Shown in pieces: positions 22,640 to 32,609 of a stretch of DNA of 64,000 nt. The stretch is taken from positions 72,618,001 to 72,682,000 of the forward strand of contig NC_064838.1 of the NCBI RefSeq assembly GCF_024166365.1, given 5' to 3'. The stretch is from Elephas maximus indicus (Eukaryota; Chordata; Mammalia; Proboscidea; Elephantidae). A program made the position numbers and the translations under genes. The notes under the pieces are model-generated. The model was given only the letters and a program-made list of their open reading frames with translations, did not search any database and had not been told where the DNA came from. Positions within the stretch are counted from its first letter, which is position 1, and every line of letters starts with the position of its first letter.

Positions 22640-23694
22640 GCTGGTATCTGATATTATTGATTTTCTGAATAAAGAATTTCCTTTTGTATTTCTTCTAGCT
22701 TTGGTTTGGTTTTTGCAAATTCTCTAAGCTTGTGTTTATCTGTAAATGGTTTAATTTCGCCTACATATTTGAAAGAGAGTTTTGCTGGATATATGATCCT
22801 TGGCTGGCAGTTTTTCTCCTTCTTCCCTTTGCCTTCTTGACTGCATGGTTTCTGCTGAGTAGTCTGAACTTATCCTTATTGATTCTCCTTTGTAGGAGAC
22901 CTTTCTTTTCTCCCTGGCTGCTTTTAAAATTTTCTCTTTATCTTTGGTTTTGGCAAGTTTGATGATCATATGTCTTCATGATTTTCTTTTTGGATCTATC
23001 TTATATGGGGTTCGATGAGCATCTTGGATAGATATCCTTTCGTCTTTCATGATGTCAGGGAAGTTTTCTGCCAAGAGATCTTCAACTATTCTCTGTGTAT
23101 TTTCTGTTATCCCTCTCTGTTCTGGGACTCCAATCACAAGCAAGTTATTCTTCCTGATAGAGTCCCACATGATTCTTAGGGTTTCTTCTTCTTTTTTTTT
23201 TTTTTTAATTATTTTATGTGATTTTTTTCAGCTATATTGGTGTCAACTCCCTTGTCCTCCAGGTCACTCACTCTGTATTCCAATTGCTCAGTTCTGCTCC
23301 TTGGACTTCCTATTGAGTTGTCTAATTCTGTAATTTTACTGTTAATCTTTTGGATTTCTGAATACTGTCTCTCTATGGATTCTTGCAGCTTATTAATTTT
23401 TCCACTATGTTCTTGAATAATCTTTTTGAGTTCTTCAACTGCTTTATCAGTGTGTTTCTTGGCTTTTTCTGTGGAAAAATTTTTTTTGTGTGTAGATTGC
23501 CTTATTTCATTTCTGAGGTCATCCCTGATGTCTTGAAGCATTCTGTAAATTAGTTTTTTATATTCTCTATCTGGCAATTCCAGAATCGTATCTTCATTTG
23601 GGAAAGATTTTGATTCTTTAGTTTGGGGAGTTGTAGAATCAATCATGGTCTGCTTCTTTATGTGGTTTAATATCGACTGCTGTCTCCGAGCCAT
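22640..23694 (-). pseudogene. L1 ORF1 (RNA-binding chaperone), broken
   Basis: ORF1 protein packages L1 RNA as a trimer. ATG is at 23692-23694. The N-terminal part (23694-23209) is rich in K, E and Q with heptad-like spacing (for example HTDKAVEELKKIIQEHSGKI), consistent with the coiled coil. The RRM-like part reads NNLLVIGVPEQRG (23170-22976). The C-terminal domain reads KTKDKEKILKAAREKRKVSY and DYSAETMQSRRQ (22969-22751), and its end can be followed in another frame to about 22640 (KLREFAKTKPKL). Lesions are a 15-base T run at 23192-23206 with a frame change, a stop before RHMIIKLAK near 22977, and a frameshift near 22765. The length of about 350 codons fits mammalian ORF1. Confidence 0.9.
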
Positions 23695-25249
23695 CTATAA
23701 GATATCATAGTGATTTATTTTATATTTGCTCACTGAGTCTTATCTTGTTTTGTTTTCTTTCAAGATACGTAGATGGGCTACTGGATTGCACTGTCTTGTG
23801 TGTTGTAGCCCTTGAATCACTTATGTCCTATTACCAGCTGGTTTGGGCTGTTACCAGATTTATAAGCCTAAGAGTCCATTCACTATTCTTGAGTAGAATC
23901 TGATTTTGGATCATCAAGTGTGTGATGCAGACTGTCACCTATCCACCTAGAGAAGTAATGGTGATAGTTGTGTGCACCAGATTCTAGTAGCAGCAGGGGG
24001 TCACACTCCAGGCGGGGTAGGATGCTAACAGTCTTCCCCCAGTGCCAGTGAGGTAGGTGTGTCTCTCTTCCTAAAGCACTTTGGTGGGTGTGCTCTGCAG
24101 CTGTACCTTAGGCACCCAATGCAAGTACCTCTACAGATTGGTAGGTGTCACCATCCTTAAACCCCTAAGACAGGAGGCTACATGGTTTTGGGGGGAGCTT
24201 TAGCCCTCAGTTCCCCATTGTGTGTCAGTGAGGGCTCTGTTGAATATGCAGAGATATCAGACCTGGGAAACTTGTCTTTCCAGTAATCAGCTAAAACAAT
24301 TACAATCAGGTCCCTATCAGAATTGCCTTTGCATTATAATAGCCACCTTGTTCCCTGTAGGGATGAAAGCCCAAGACTGTGGATCTCATATGATTGGCTG
24401 GAGCTGGTTCTGTAATTTTGTCCAATTAGGGAAGAATTTTTGGTCCCCGTGTTTTTTGTAGCTGCTTCTCTCAGGCCAGGAGAATGGGTTAGGAAAAGAC
24501 CAAAAAAAAAAAAAAAAAAAAAACGCAGAGCACTTCACTCTCTGGCTCAGGAAATTCCAATGCTAATGAAGCCACCTGGGAAGGGGAGGGGAGGGATCAG
24601 ATAAATAGGAGAGAGTAGCACCCCGGAATATAGACAAAGTTACTTCTCTTTCTTGGTGATGACTGTTTTATTTGAGATTCCCTAGGGGTGTGTAGCCTGT
24701 GTGCGTTGGCTGGGTAGAGATTGCCCCCGAGGGTCAGGCCCACGTCCTGTGCTTGTGCTGTCTCAGAAACCGTGGTCAGTTCCTCTGCTTCCAGTCCAAA
24801 GCCCAGCGCCAAGGTTCCCCAGCTGGAATGCCACACTTCAGGCTCCAAAATCAGTTGCTGCCTCCCGATGACTTCTCCTGTCAGCTGCATCGCTGAGCTG
24901 CCTGTGTGCACTGGCTGGGCTTCCCCCGAGGTCACTTCTGGGGGCTATGGCTGTGACCCGTGTTTGTGCCATCTCAGGATGCCGTGCTCAGCTCTCCTTC
25001 GCCCAGTCCAAAGCCTGAAGCCAAGGTTTTCTGACTGGGACCCTGGCTCCAGGCTCCGAAAGCAGTCGTTGCTTCCCAGTGGTTGTTCGTTCTCAGTCTC
25101 TGTCACTCAGGTCAACTCTCCAGATCTGTGTTTGATGGTCAGGGTTCGTAGATTGTTATGTATGTGATCGATTCAGTTGTTTTTCCGAGTCTCTGTTGCA
25201 AGAGGAATCCAAGGTAGCTTCTACCTAGTCAACCATCTTGACCTCCCTA
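23695..25249 (-). promoter_or_regulatory. L1 copy 2 5' UTR
   Basis: About 1.55 kb from the element start to the ORF1 ATG. It begins with the same family start as copy 1 (CAAGATGG, then GACTAGGT), contains two 205-bp monomers and a 22-base A run (24502-24523), and is GC-richer towards the 5' end. L1 5' UTRs carry the internal pol II promoter; that role here is inferred from position. Confidence 0.8.
24696..25105 (-). repeat. Two tandem 205-bp monomers in the L1 5' UTR
   Basis: 24696-24900 and 24901-25105 are diverged copies of one sequence. Both contain cctgtgtgc followed by tggctggg, then cccgagg, gtgctgtctcag or gtgccatctcag, cagtccaaagcc, gccaaggtt, and a run ending tctcctgtcag or gttctcag. 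The offset is 205 bp. Tandem promoter monomers of about this size are well known in mouse L1 families; here I see only two. Confidence 0.85.
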
Positions 25250-25565
25250 CACCACCTTTTATCTCTCAAGAGATGAAAGGGAAAAAAGTAGAGAGTTGGG
25301 GACCTCATACCGTCAAGAACGTAGCACTGGGAACAGAGTGCATCCTTTAGACACAGGGTCCCTGTGCCTGAGAAGCTGCTCGAGCATGGGAAGATTGAGG
25401 ACAAGGATCTTCCTCCACAGCCAACACAGAGAGGAAGCCTTCCCCTGGAGCTGACACCCTGAACTTAGACTTTTAGCCTACTTTACTGTGAGAAAATTAA
25501 CTTCTCTTTGTTAAAGCCATCCACTTGTGGTATTTCTGTTATGGCAACACTAGATAAGCAAGACA
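25250..25565 (+). mobile_element. MLT1-like solo LTR, right part
   Basis: Starts with the second copy of the 11-bp TSD (25250-25260) and carries on the LTR from 16566. Late features are ctgtgagaaaattaacttct, gccatccacttgtggtattt and the terminal gataagcaagaca, all at the expected places for a MaLR LTR. RTE copy 2 resumes directly after it. Confidence 0.8.
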
Positions 25566-25915
25566 CGCACCCTTCCTGACTTTAAACCGCGCAGTATCCC
25601 CTTGTTCTACTCGAATGACAGCCTCTTGATCTATGTACAGGCTCCTCATGAGCACAATTAAGTGTTCTGGAATTCCCATTCTTCACAATGTTATCCATAA
25701 TTTGTTAGGATCCACACAATCAAATGCCTTTGCATAGTCAATAAAACACAGGTCTACATCTTTCTGGTATTTTCTGCTTTCAGCCAGGATCCATCTGACA
25801 TCAACAATGATATCCCTGGTTCCTCAGCATCTTCAGAGTCCGGCTGAATTTCTGGCAGTTCTCGGTCAATAGACTGCTGCAGATGCTTTTGAATGATCTT
25901 CAGCAAAAAATGATC
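25566..25915 (-). mobile_element. RTE-type LINE copy 2, remainder
   Basis: Resumes where 16357 stopped; the same order is seen in copy 1 at about 9560-9905 (ctgactttaaacc, gatctatgtacagg, attaagtgttctgg). It ends near 25915 with a repeated atgatcttcag word, so this copy is truncated upstream in the reverse transcriptase. The endonuclease is absent. Confidence 0.88.
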
Positions 25916-25975
25916 TTCAGACATGTAGCCTGGCATATATTATCTAGTAGAAAATAATAACACATTGGTTGTTTT

Positions 25976-26310
25976 TTCTAAAACAGATTTATTGAGGTAT
26001 AATTGGAATATAATAAACTGCACGTGACTAAAATGTGTACAATTTGATACGTGCCGATGTATGTATTCATTCATGTAATCACCAATACGATCACCATAAT
26101 TAACGTATTCATCATCGGCAACAGTTTTCCTGTTCCATTTTGTACACCCTCATTCAGCCCTTCCCCAACTTCTTTGATACATACCCCCTGCCACACCCAG
26201 GTGGCAGTCGATCTAATTTTTGTTGTTACATATTAGTTTCCATTCACTAGAATTTCATATAAAGGAAATCATATAGTATATGCTCTTTTTGTCCTCTTTG
26301 TGATTATTTT
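25976..26310 (-). mobile_element. Old mammalian L1 3' end fragment (L1M type)
   Basis: The start, cagatttattgaggtataat, and the following words (taataaactgcac, gtgtacaatttga, atcatatagtata) match the usual 3' UTR of old mammalian L1 subfamilies in reverse orientation. It is much more diverged than the lineage-specific L1s elsewhere in the window. Confidence 0.8.
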
Positions 26311-26500
26311 ATTAATTTTCTTGTTTTCAAAGGTATAAAACTTGTTTATTCTAATTTGGAATCTGTCTTCTTTTTTAATGTAATCATTTACAGCGATTAA
26401 TTTCTCTATAAACAATTCTGAAGTTGCATTCTATTTCTTTTATCAAAATATTTTATTTTAAAATTTCTCTTGTGATTTATCCTTTTTTAGTCTTTTTTGA
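26311..26500. other. Unassigned AT-rich DNA
   Basis: T-rich sequence without recognisable content. It may be more of the old L1. Confidence 0.3.
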
Positions 26501-26504
26501 GTAT

Positions 26505-26800
26505 TTTTTGTGTGTTTTTGGTGAAAGTTTACACAGCAAATTAGTTTTCCATTCAATAATTCATAGACAAAAACAGTTGTGTATAAAAAAAAAGTCATAG
26601 ACAAATTGTTTTGTGACATTGGTTGCTATCCCCGCAATGTGTCAGCACTTTTCCCAATTCTACCCTGCCTTCCCCGTATCCATCCCTCCAGTTTCCATGC
26701 TTCTCTTGCCTTCTAATCTTTGCTTTAGGGCAAATGTTGCCCATTTGTTTCCAAATAGTTGATTGTTCTAAGAAGCACATTCCTCAAATTATTACTTTTT
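26505..26800 (-). mobile_element. L1 3' UTR fragment a (second L1 subfamily)
   Basis: Shares gtgaaagttta, attcaataattcat, ttgtgacattggttgc, atgtgtcagca and gcaaatgttgcccat with 26810-27050 and, more loosely, with 33545-33700. It belongs to an L1 3' UTR different from copies 1 and 2. It is 5'-truncated at about 26800. Confidence 0.75.
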
Positions 26801-26801
26801 T

Positions 26802-27120
26802 TTAAATTTATTTTTTGACATTTTATTGTGCTTTAGGTGAACGTTTACATACTAAATTAGTTTGCCATTCAATAATTCATATGCACATTGTTCCATGACA
26901 TTGGCTGCAATAAACGTAATGTGCCAGCATTCTCCCCACTTCCACTCTGGGGTCCTCGTTTCCATTCGCTTGGTTTCCCCACCCCTTCCTGCCTTCTTAT
27001 CTTTGCTTTTAGGCAAATATTGCCCTTTTGGTCTCATACAGTTGATACTCCTCGAGGGTGTTATTGTTTATTTTGTAGGCCAATCTATTATTTGGCTGAA
27101 AGGTGACCTACGAGAGCGAT
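26802..27120 (-). mobile_element. L1 3' UTR fragment b, minus orientation
   Basis: Begins at a T run with ttttattgtgctttaggtga and repeats the fragment a sequence. It meets fragment c head to head near 27125. Confidence 0.78.
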
Positions 27121-27124
27121 TTCC

Positions 27125-27808
27125 ATTCCAGTTTAAAAAGTTGTCTTATGGAAAACGTTCTTCATTCCACTTTGGTTAGTAGCATCTGGGATCTTAAAAG
27201 CTTGTGAATGGCCATCTAAGATACTCCACTTGTCACCCCATCAGGAGCAAGGGAGAAAGAAGAAAACTAAAGACAAAAGGAAAAGACTAGTCTGAAGGAC
27301 TAACAGACCACAACTACCACACCCTGAGCAGACTGAGTCCAGTACAACTAGATGGTGCCTGGTTACCACCACCAACTGCTCTGAGAGGAATCACAGTAGA
27401 AGGCCTTGGACAGAGCTGGAGGAAAATGTAGAACAAAATTCTAACTCACAAAAAAAGACCAGACTTACTGGTCTGACAGAGCTTGGAGAAACCCCCAGAG
27501 TATGGCCCCCAGACATCCTTGTAGTTCACTAATGAAGTCACTCCTGAGGTTCACCCTTCAGCTGAAGATTAGACAGGCCCATAAAATGAAACAAGACTAA
27601 ATGGGCACACCAGACCAGGGGCAAGGATGACAAGGTGGGAGGGGACAGGAAAGTTGGTATTGTGGAACCCAAGGCCGAGAAGGGGAGAATATTGACATGT
27701 TGTGGGGATGATAATCAATGTCACAAAACGATATATGCACTGTTTAATAAGAAACTTGTTTGCTCTTTAAACCTTCATCTAAAATACGGTTTTTTAAAAA
27801 AAAAAAAA
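27125..27808 (+). mobile_element. L1 3' UTR fragment c, plus orientation
   Basis: Same subfamily as a and b but on the plus strand. It starts near ttccactttggttagtagca, passes tggccatctaagatactcca, gactagtctgaaggactaac, actagatggtgcctgg and accagacttactggtctgac, and ends in an A run at 27797-27808. It includes in reverse complement the sequence of fragment b, so b and c are two separate 3' ends and not one inverted element. Confidence 0.78.
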
Positions 27809-27814
27809 CAACGT

Positions 27815-29150
27815 TATTTTAGGACTATAATGTCAGAGATTCCTTTAGTCTCTTCCAGTCTGGCAAGTCTGGTCTTTTTTATGTATGTGAGTTTTGTTCT
27901 ATATTTTTCTCTCATTCAAACTAAGACCTTTTATTGTGTCCCTGGTCAAAACAGTTTTTTGTTTTGGTCAGAACGGTCAGTAGTGGTAGCTAGGCACCGT
28001 CTAGTTCTTCTGGTCTCAGGCTAGAGGAGGCTGTGGTTCGCGTGGCCCATTAGCCCTGTGGATTAATTGCATCCTTGAGTTTGTGGTTCAGTTCTTTTGT
28101 ATCTTTATTGAGTTTCTTTCTAGTTGTTCTGTCCATCATCTAAAGTACTGTGTTAAAGCCTCATGCTATTATTGTAAAACTGTCTATTTCTCTTTTCAAT
28201 TCTGTTAGTTCGTTTTATGTATTTTAGAGATCTTTCATTAAATGAATAAATGGACTGGGTATTGTTATGTCTTAGCGGTTTGACCCTTTAATCATTATAT
28301 AATGCCCTTCTTTGTCTCTTCTAATGTTTTTGGCTTACAGTCTTTTTTATCCAGAATTATTACTGTTACTCCTGCTCTCTTTTGGATACTGTTTGCTTGG
28401 TATATTTTTTTCCCATCTTTGATTTTTAACTTGTTTATGTCTTTGTGTCTAAGATGTGTCTCTTGTAGGCAACATATTGATGCATTTTTTGAAATCATTT
28501 CTGCCACTCTCTCTCTCTGTCTCTTGACTGGTTCTTTTAATCCATTTTCTTTGAGGGTGATTAACATAGGTATGTATTCATTGCTGTCATTTGTTGTACC
28601 ATTGTTTATTTTGAGAAGTTAATGGTTTCTTCGTTCCTTTTAATTTTCTGTGCTGGGTTCTTTTTGTATCTGGATTTTCTTTTCCTTCCAACTAGTGTTG
28701 TTGTTTTTGCATTTACTGAGTTTTTTGGGGTCTCTTCTTTAAGTAACTAGATTTATTACTTTTCAAAGGTGTCACCCTGAATATTACCTTAGTCTCCTTA
28801 AAATTAAGACAGTTTGCTACATCTAGAAATCTCATTGACTCTCTCCCCATATAGAATTTATATAACTACATCTTTAATTCTCCCTTTTTCTTTCAAAGTT
28901 CTCATCATTTACAGCTTATCTTCCCTGGTTCCCTGTAATCAGTTTTTTAGCTTTATTTTATTATTGTGAAGTCTTTATTTGAGTTGGTATCTGGGAGATG
29001 TTGTTGTGGGGCTTTATCTCAAGTTGTCTGATGTCACTGGTTCTTTATTTGAAGGACTCCCTTTAATATGTCTTGTCAGTCTGGTCTGCTTTTTACAAAT
29101 TCTCTTAGTTTCTACTTCTCTAGAAATGTCTTAGCTTCACCATCTTTTTT
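27815..29150 (-). mobile_element. L1 fragment d: partial 3' UTR joined to ORF2 N-terminus, minus
   Basis: 27815-28040 is 3' UTR of the same subfamily as a-c. It then jumps to the start of ORF2: 28567-28295 reads MLITLKENGLKEPVKRQRERV and ICCLQETHLRHKDINKLKIK, the endonuclease N-terminus. Most of ORF2 is missing between. 28600-29150 is the inter-ORF spacer and the 3' end of ORF1. At 29150 it is interrupted, and it resumes at about 29750. Confidence 0.75.
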
Positions 29151-29154
29151 TTTT

Positions 29155-29570
29155 TAGTTTGAGACAATGTTTTGCATCCTACTTTGGAGATTAGCATCCG
29201 GTGTCTTAAAAGCTTATGAGCAGCCATCTAAGATACAACAATTAATCTCTTCCCATCTAAAGCAAAGGAGAGTGAAGAAATCCAAAGATTCAAGGGAGCA
29301 ATTAGCCCAAAGGACTAATGAACCACAGCCTACACAACCCCAATACCAGAAGAACTAGATGGTGCCCAGCTGCCACTACCGACCACTCTGACTGGGATCA
29401 CAACAGAGTCCTGAACATAGACAGGAGAAAAATGTAGAATAACAACAACACAAAAAAATCAAATTCACACAAAAGACCAGACTTGCTGGTCTGACAGAGA
29501 CTGAATGAACCCTTGAGACCATGGCCCTAAGCCACATATCTGACATGGAACAGAAGCCATTCCCAGAGAC
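29155..29570 (+). mobile_element. L1 3' UTR fragment e, plus, inserted into fragment d
   Basis: Aligns with fragment c from its start (tcctactttggagattagca versus ttccactttggttagtagca) through aagaccagacttgctggtct. It then ends without a poly(A) tail and abuts an LTR piece. It lies opposite to the surrounding L1. Confidence 0.72.
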
Positions 29571-29748
29571 CACCTTAGGCTGGGTTCTCTAGAGAAGCAA
29601 AACCAGTAAGACATATAAAGATATATATAGAGATTTATATCAAGGAAACGGCTCACATGATTGTAAAGACTGAAACGTCCCAAGACTCTGGATCAGGATA
29701 GTGGCTTCTCTCAATTCATGTAGATGCAGGGGCTGATGTACCCAAAAT
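29571..29748 (+). mobile_element. LTR fragment, same family as 31676-32150
   Basis: The sequence aggctgggttctctagagaa and the next 160 bp match the first part of the 475-bp LTR at 31676 (shared aagcaaaa, atatcaaggaaacggctca, ggctgatg or ggctggtg). It ends near acccaaaat, so it is truncated. Confidence 0.8.
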
Positions 29749-29749
29749 C

Positions 29750-31270
29750 TTGTCATCATTTTTTAAAGAAAATTTTGCCAGGTATATTATTCTTGGTTGG
29801 CAGTTCTTTTCCTTCAGGATTTTATACATGTCATCCAATTGTCTTCTTGCCTACATGATTTCTGATGAGAAATCAGCACTTAACCTTATTGGTGCACTTT
29901 ATAAGTGATATTTCTTTGTTCAGGATCTGCTTTCAGAATTCTTTCTTTGTCTTTGGTTTTGTGAAGTTTGATTATGAAATTTCTTGGTAATTTTGGGGGA
30001 AATCTGTCCTGTCCAGAGTTTGTTGAGCTTTGTGCATTGTAAGCTTCCTGTCTTTCATGATATTTGGGAAGTTTTCAGCCAATATGTCTTCAAAGTTTTT
30101 CTCTATACTTATCTTTTTCTCTCCTCTTCTGGAATTCTTATGAAGTATAAATTATTCCTCTTGGTGGTGTCCCACGTAACTCTTAGGCTTTCTTCATTTT
30201 TCTTCATTCTTTTTTCTGATTGTTCCTCAAGCCAATTAGTATCAAGGGATTTGTCCTCTACTTTGCTGATTCTTTCTTGTATTGATTCAATTCTTCTGTA
30301 TCCTTCCTTCGAGTTATCTATATCTGGTATTTTATTGTTAATTCTCTGAATTTCTAGTTGTTGTTTTGTATAGTTTCTAATTGTCTATTGAGTCTGTCAT
30401 TTTGTTCTTGTATTGTTTTCCTGAATTCTTCTAGGATTTTTTTCTGTATTTTCCTTGATCACTTTGAGGATTCTAAATATATAAGTCTTTTGAATTCCTT
30501 CTTTAATAGTTCTATCATTGTCTTTTCCTCTGAAAAGTTTTCTTTCCCTTTATTTTACTCACATACCTGAGCAAGCTTATCTAGTTTTTTTTATGTGATT
30601 TTTTTTGTCTGCTCTCTCCAAAACATTAAGGTATTATTTTATTTTATTTTATTTATGTATTTATTGATTGATTGTATGTTTGTTTTGTCCTGATTTTTTT
30701 TCTTTAATTAGGGCAAGTGGGGCAGGTGTGCTGCATTGATTGCTTGTCTTGCAGCATGGGAGGGCTCACCATCTGTTTCCATGTGGATGGAGCAGTGGCA
30801 AGAAGGGCAAGTATATGTCACTATTCACTGGATGTAGGAAGTAGCTGAGGAAGGGCTGGACAGGCCACTTTCTGTTGGTTCAGAGGCATGGGAGTGCCTG
30901 ATGATGCTCACTGAGTGCACTGAGCAGTAGGTGGGGTTGATATGGTGGGTGACCAGTGGCGTAGGTGTGCTCACTGCTGTTCGCCCAGCATGAGGGGATG
31001 TGACAGATGACTGAGTGTGCAGAGTGCTCTCTGCTGCTTTCGAGTGGGTGAGGTGGCAGGCAGGGGGATGTGTCAGGCTGGCAGGGCACCTCTGCTGTGT
31101 ATCTCTCCTTGTTCTCTGTTTTTGTTCAGTTTCCTCTTCCAGTCAGTGTTCTATCTAATTCTTTATCCTTTGGTTTGATACTCAGAGTTCCAAGATTGTC
31201 ATCTGTATCCGTTTAACTTGGGTTCTCGGGTCTTTACTGTAGGGGAATGGCATGGTGTGTCTGACTAAGC
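29750..31270 (-). mobile_element. L1 fragment d continued: ORF1 and 5' UTR
   Basis: 29750 to about 30600 aligns in plan with ORF1 of L1 copy 2 read on the minus strand (gccaggtatattattcttgg for the C-terminus; T- and C-rich sequence around 30300-30540 for the coiled coil) and is heavily mutated. 30700-31200 is a G-rich 5' UTR with loosely repeated words such as aggtggg, gtgtgctc and gcagggcac. The 5' end is near 31270, where an older L1 begins. Confidence 0.68.
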
Positions 31271-31274
31271 CTCT

Positions 31275-31675
31275 ATCTCCTGTTGTTACTCTTTGGCTTA
31301 CTGTTTATTTAGGAGTGTGCTGCTTAATTTCCACATATTTGTGAATTTCTTGTATTTTCTTCTGTTGTTGATTTCTAATTTACTTTTATCAGGGTCAAAG
31401 AACATATTTTTATTACTTCAAACATTTTTTATTTATTTAGTCAAGTTTTATAGTTGGCATATGGTTAATCTAGAGAATGTCCCATGTATACTGCTCATTT
31501 TTTATATCCAGTATTGAAAGAGAGGTATTGAAGTCTCCAACTACTACTGTTGAATTGTTATTAGGTGTGTATATGTTTCTAATAGTTTTTTCCTGCCCAA
31601 CAGATTAACACCTTTGTAATTTTAAAATGTTCTTGGTGTCTGTTAACATGTTTTTACCCGAAGTCTAATAGTCAG
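31275..31675 (-). mobile_element. Old L1 ORF2 fragment (L1M type), part 1
   Basis: Words such as ctagagaatgtcccatgtat and ggtattgaagtctccaacta are typical of old mammalian L1 ORF2 in reverse orientation. It is interrupted at 31675 by an LTR and continues at 32151, and again at 32610. Confidence 0.75.
31671..31675. repeat. 5-bp target-site duplication of the solo LTR, left copy
   Basis: gtcag at 31671-31675 is repeated at 32151-32155, immediately outside the TG...CA ends of the LTR. Joining the two sides restores a normal old L1 ORF2 order. Confidence 0.85.
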
Positions 31676-32150
31676 TGTTTTAGCCTGGGTTCTCTAGAGA
31701 AGCAAAAACAGTAAAGCATATAAATATAGAGAGATTTATATCAAGGAAACGGCTCATGGGATTGTAGAGGCTGGAACGTCCCAAGTCCATGGATCAGAAT
31801 AGAGGCTTCTCCTGATTCCTGTAGCCACAGGGGCTGGTGAACCCAAAATTGGCAGGTCGGAGAGCAGGGCTCTTTCTCACAGGCTGTAAAGATTGACAAA
31901 TCCCAAGATCAGCTGATAAGCTGCTAACTCAAGTCCCAAGAATCAGAGGTCAGGTGAACAGGAGACAGCTGTAGGATCCCAGACAGGGCAAAAGCCTGAA
32001 CATCCACTTATATTCAAATGCAGGCCACATGCCCAAGGACTCCCTTTCAACTGATTGGCTACTCACAGCAGATTCCATCATGGGGGAGATCACATGTAAA
32101 CACTGAGAATCATGGCCCAGCCAAGGTGATACACAATCTCAACTGTCACA
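31676..32150 (+). mobile_element. 475-bp solo LTR with TG...CA ends
   Basis: Begins TGTTTTAGCCTGGGTTCTCT, ends CAACTGTCACA, and is flanked by a perfect 5-bp duplication. That structure and length fit a solo LTR of an endogenous retrovirus. No retroviral genes lie next to it. A truncated relative lies at 29571-29748. The family name is not known to me. Confidence 0.82.
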
Positions 32151-32201
32151 GTCAGATATTAGTATAGCTGATTCTAGTCTCTTTTGGCACTGCTTGCATG
32201 G
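32151..32201 (-). mobile_element. Old L1 ORF2 fragment, part 2
   Basis: gatattagtatagctgattc and ttttggcactgcttgcatgg continue the old L1 from 31675. The piece is cut at 32201 by a second LTR. Confidence 0.7.
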
Positions 32202-32609
32202 TGTCTTATTTTCCTAGGGGTGCCATAACAAATTTATTTATTATCTCACAGTTCTTCTCCAAATTTAGGGTTATACACTTTCTCTTTTGGTTCTAGGGGA
32301 ACAGCCTCCTGACTTTCAGCTTCTAGTAGCCCCTGGCATTTCTTGGCATTCCTTGGCTGCTTATAGATGCATTGGCCTCCATCTTCACATAGCATCTCTC
32401 TTGCCCATGTGTCTGTCTCTCCAACTGTTCCCTCCTTGTATAATATGCCTCTCAGAAGGTATTAGGATTAGGACCTTCTCTACTCTGATATGACTTAATT
32501 GATAATATCTTCAAAGAATAACCTTATTTCCCCAAACAAGGCCACGATGACAGGTATAGGGGTTAGGACTTCAACATTTTACTTCCAGGTACACTTTCAT
32601 TTCATAACA
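32202..32609 (-). mobile_element. MLT1-type LTR, minus orientation
   Basis: In reverse orientation it shows the familiar MaLR LTR words: ttttcctaggggtgccataa, atctcacagttctt, ttccttggctgcttatagat, catcttcaca, aggattaggacc, ggggttaggacttcaacatt and a terminal tcataaca. The flanking 5 bp (catgg and caggt) are not a clean duplication. It splits the old L1 a second time. Confidence 0.85.

Larger units (their letters stand above)
16567..25249 (-). mobile_element. Composite L1 unit (full-length L1 + 200 bp + second L1 3' UTR)
   Basis: An 8.68-kb minus-strand insertion bounded by one 11-bp TSD. In element order it has a 5' start at 25249 with GTCAAGATGG, a 5' UTR, ORF1 (about 23694-22640), ORF2 (22207-18414), a 3' UTR with AATAAA (17423-17428), about 190 bp of non-L1 sequence, a run of nine A (17215-17223), then a truncated L1 3' UTR (17214-16570) with its own AATAAA (16581-16586) and terminal A run. 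The shared TSD implies that the parts arrived together. ORF1 and ORF2 are both broken, so the element is dead now. Confidence 0.85.

Noticed and set aside
24696-25167. Open frames in the GC-rich L1 5' UTR as exons
   Set aside because: They lie inside the L1 5' UTR, are antisense or out of context, and owe their openness to the monomer repeats.
26802-27808. One L1 with a twin-priming 5' inversion
   Set aside because: Both halves contain the same 3' UTR segment and each has its own poly(A) end, which a single inverted element would not show.
29571-29748. A complete second copy of the 475-bp LTR
   Set aside because: Only about the first 170 bp are present, and the rest is replaced by L1 sequence.
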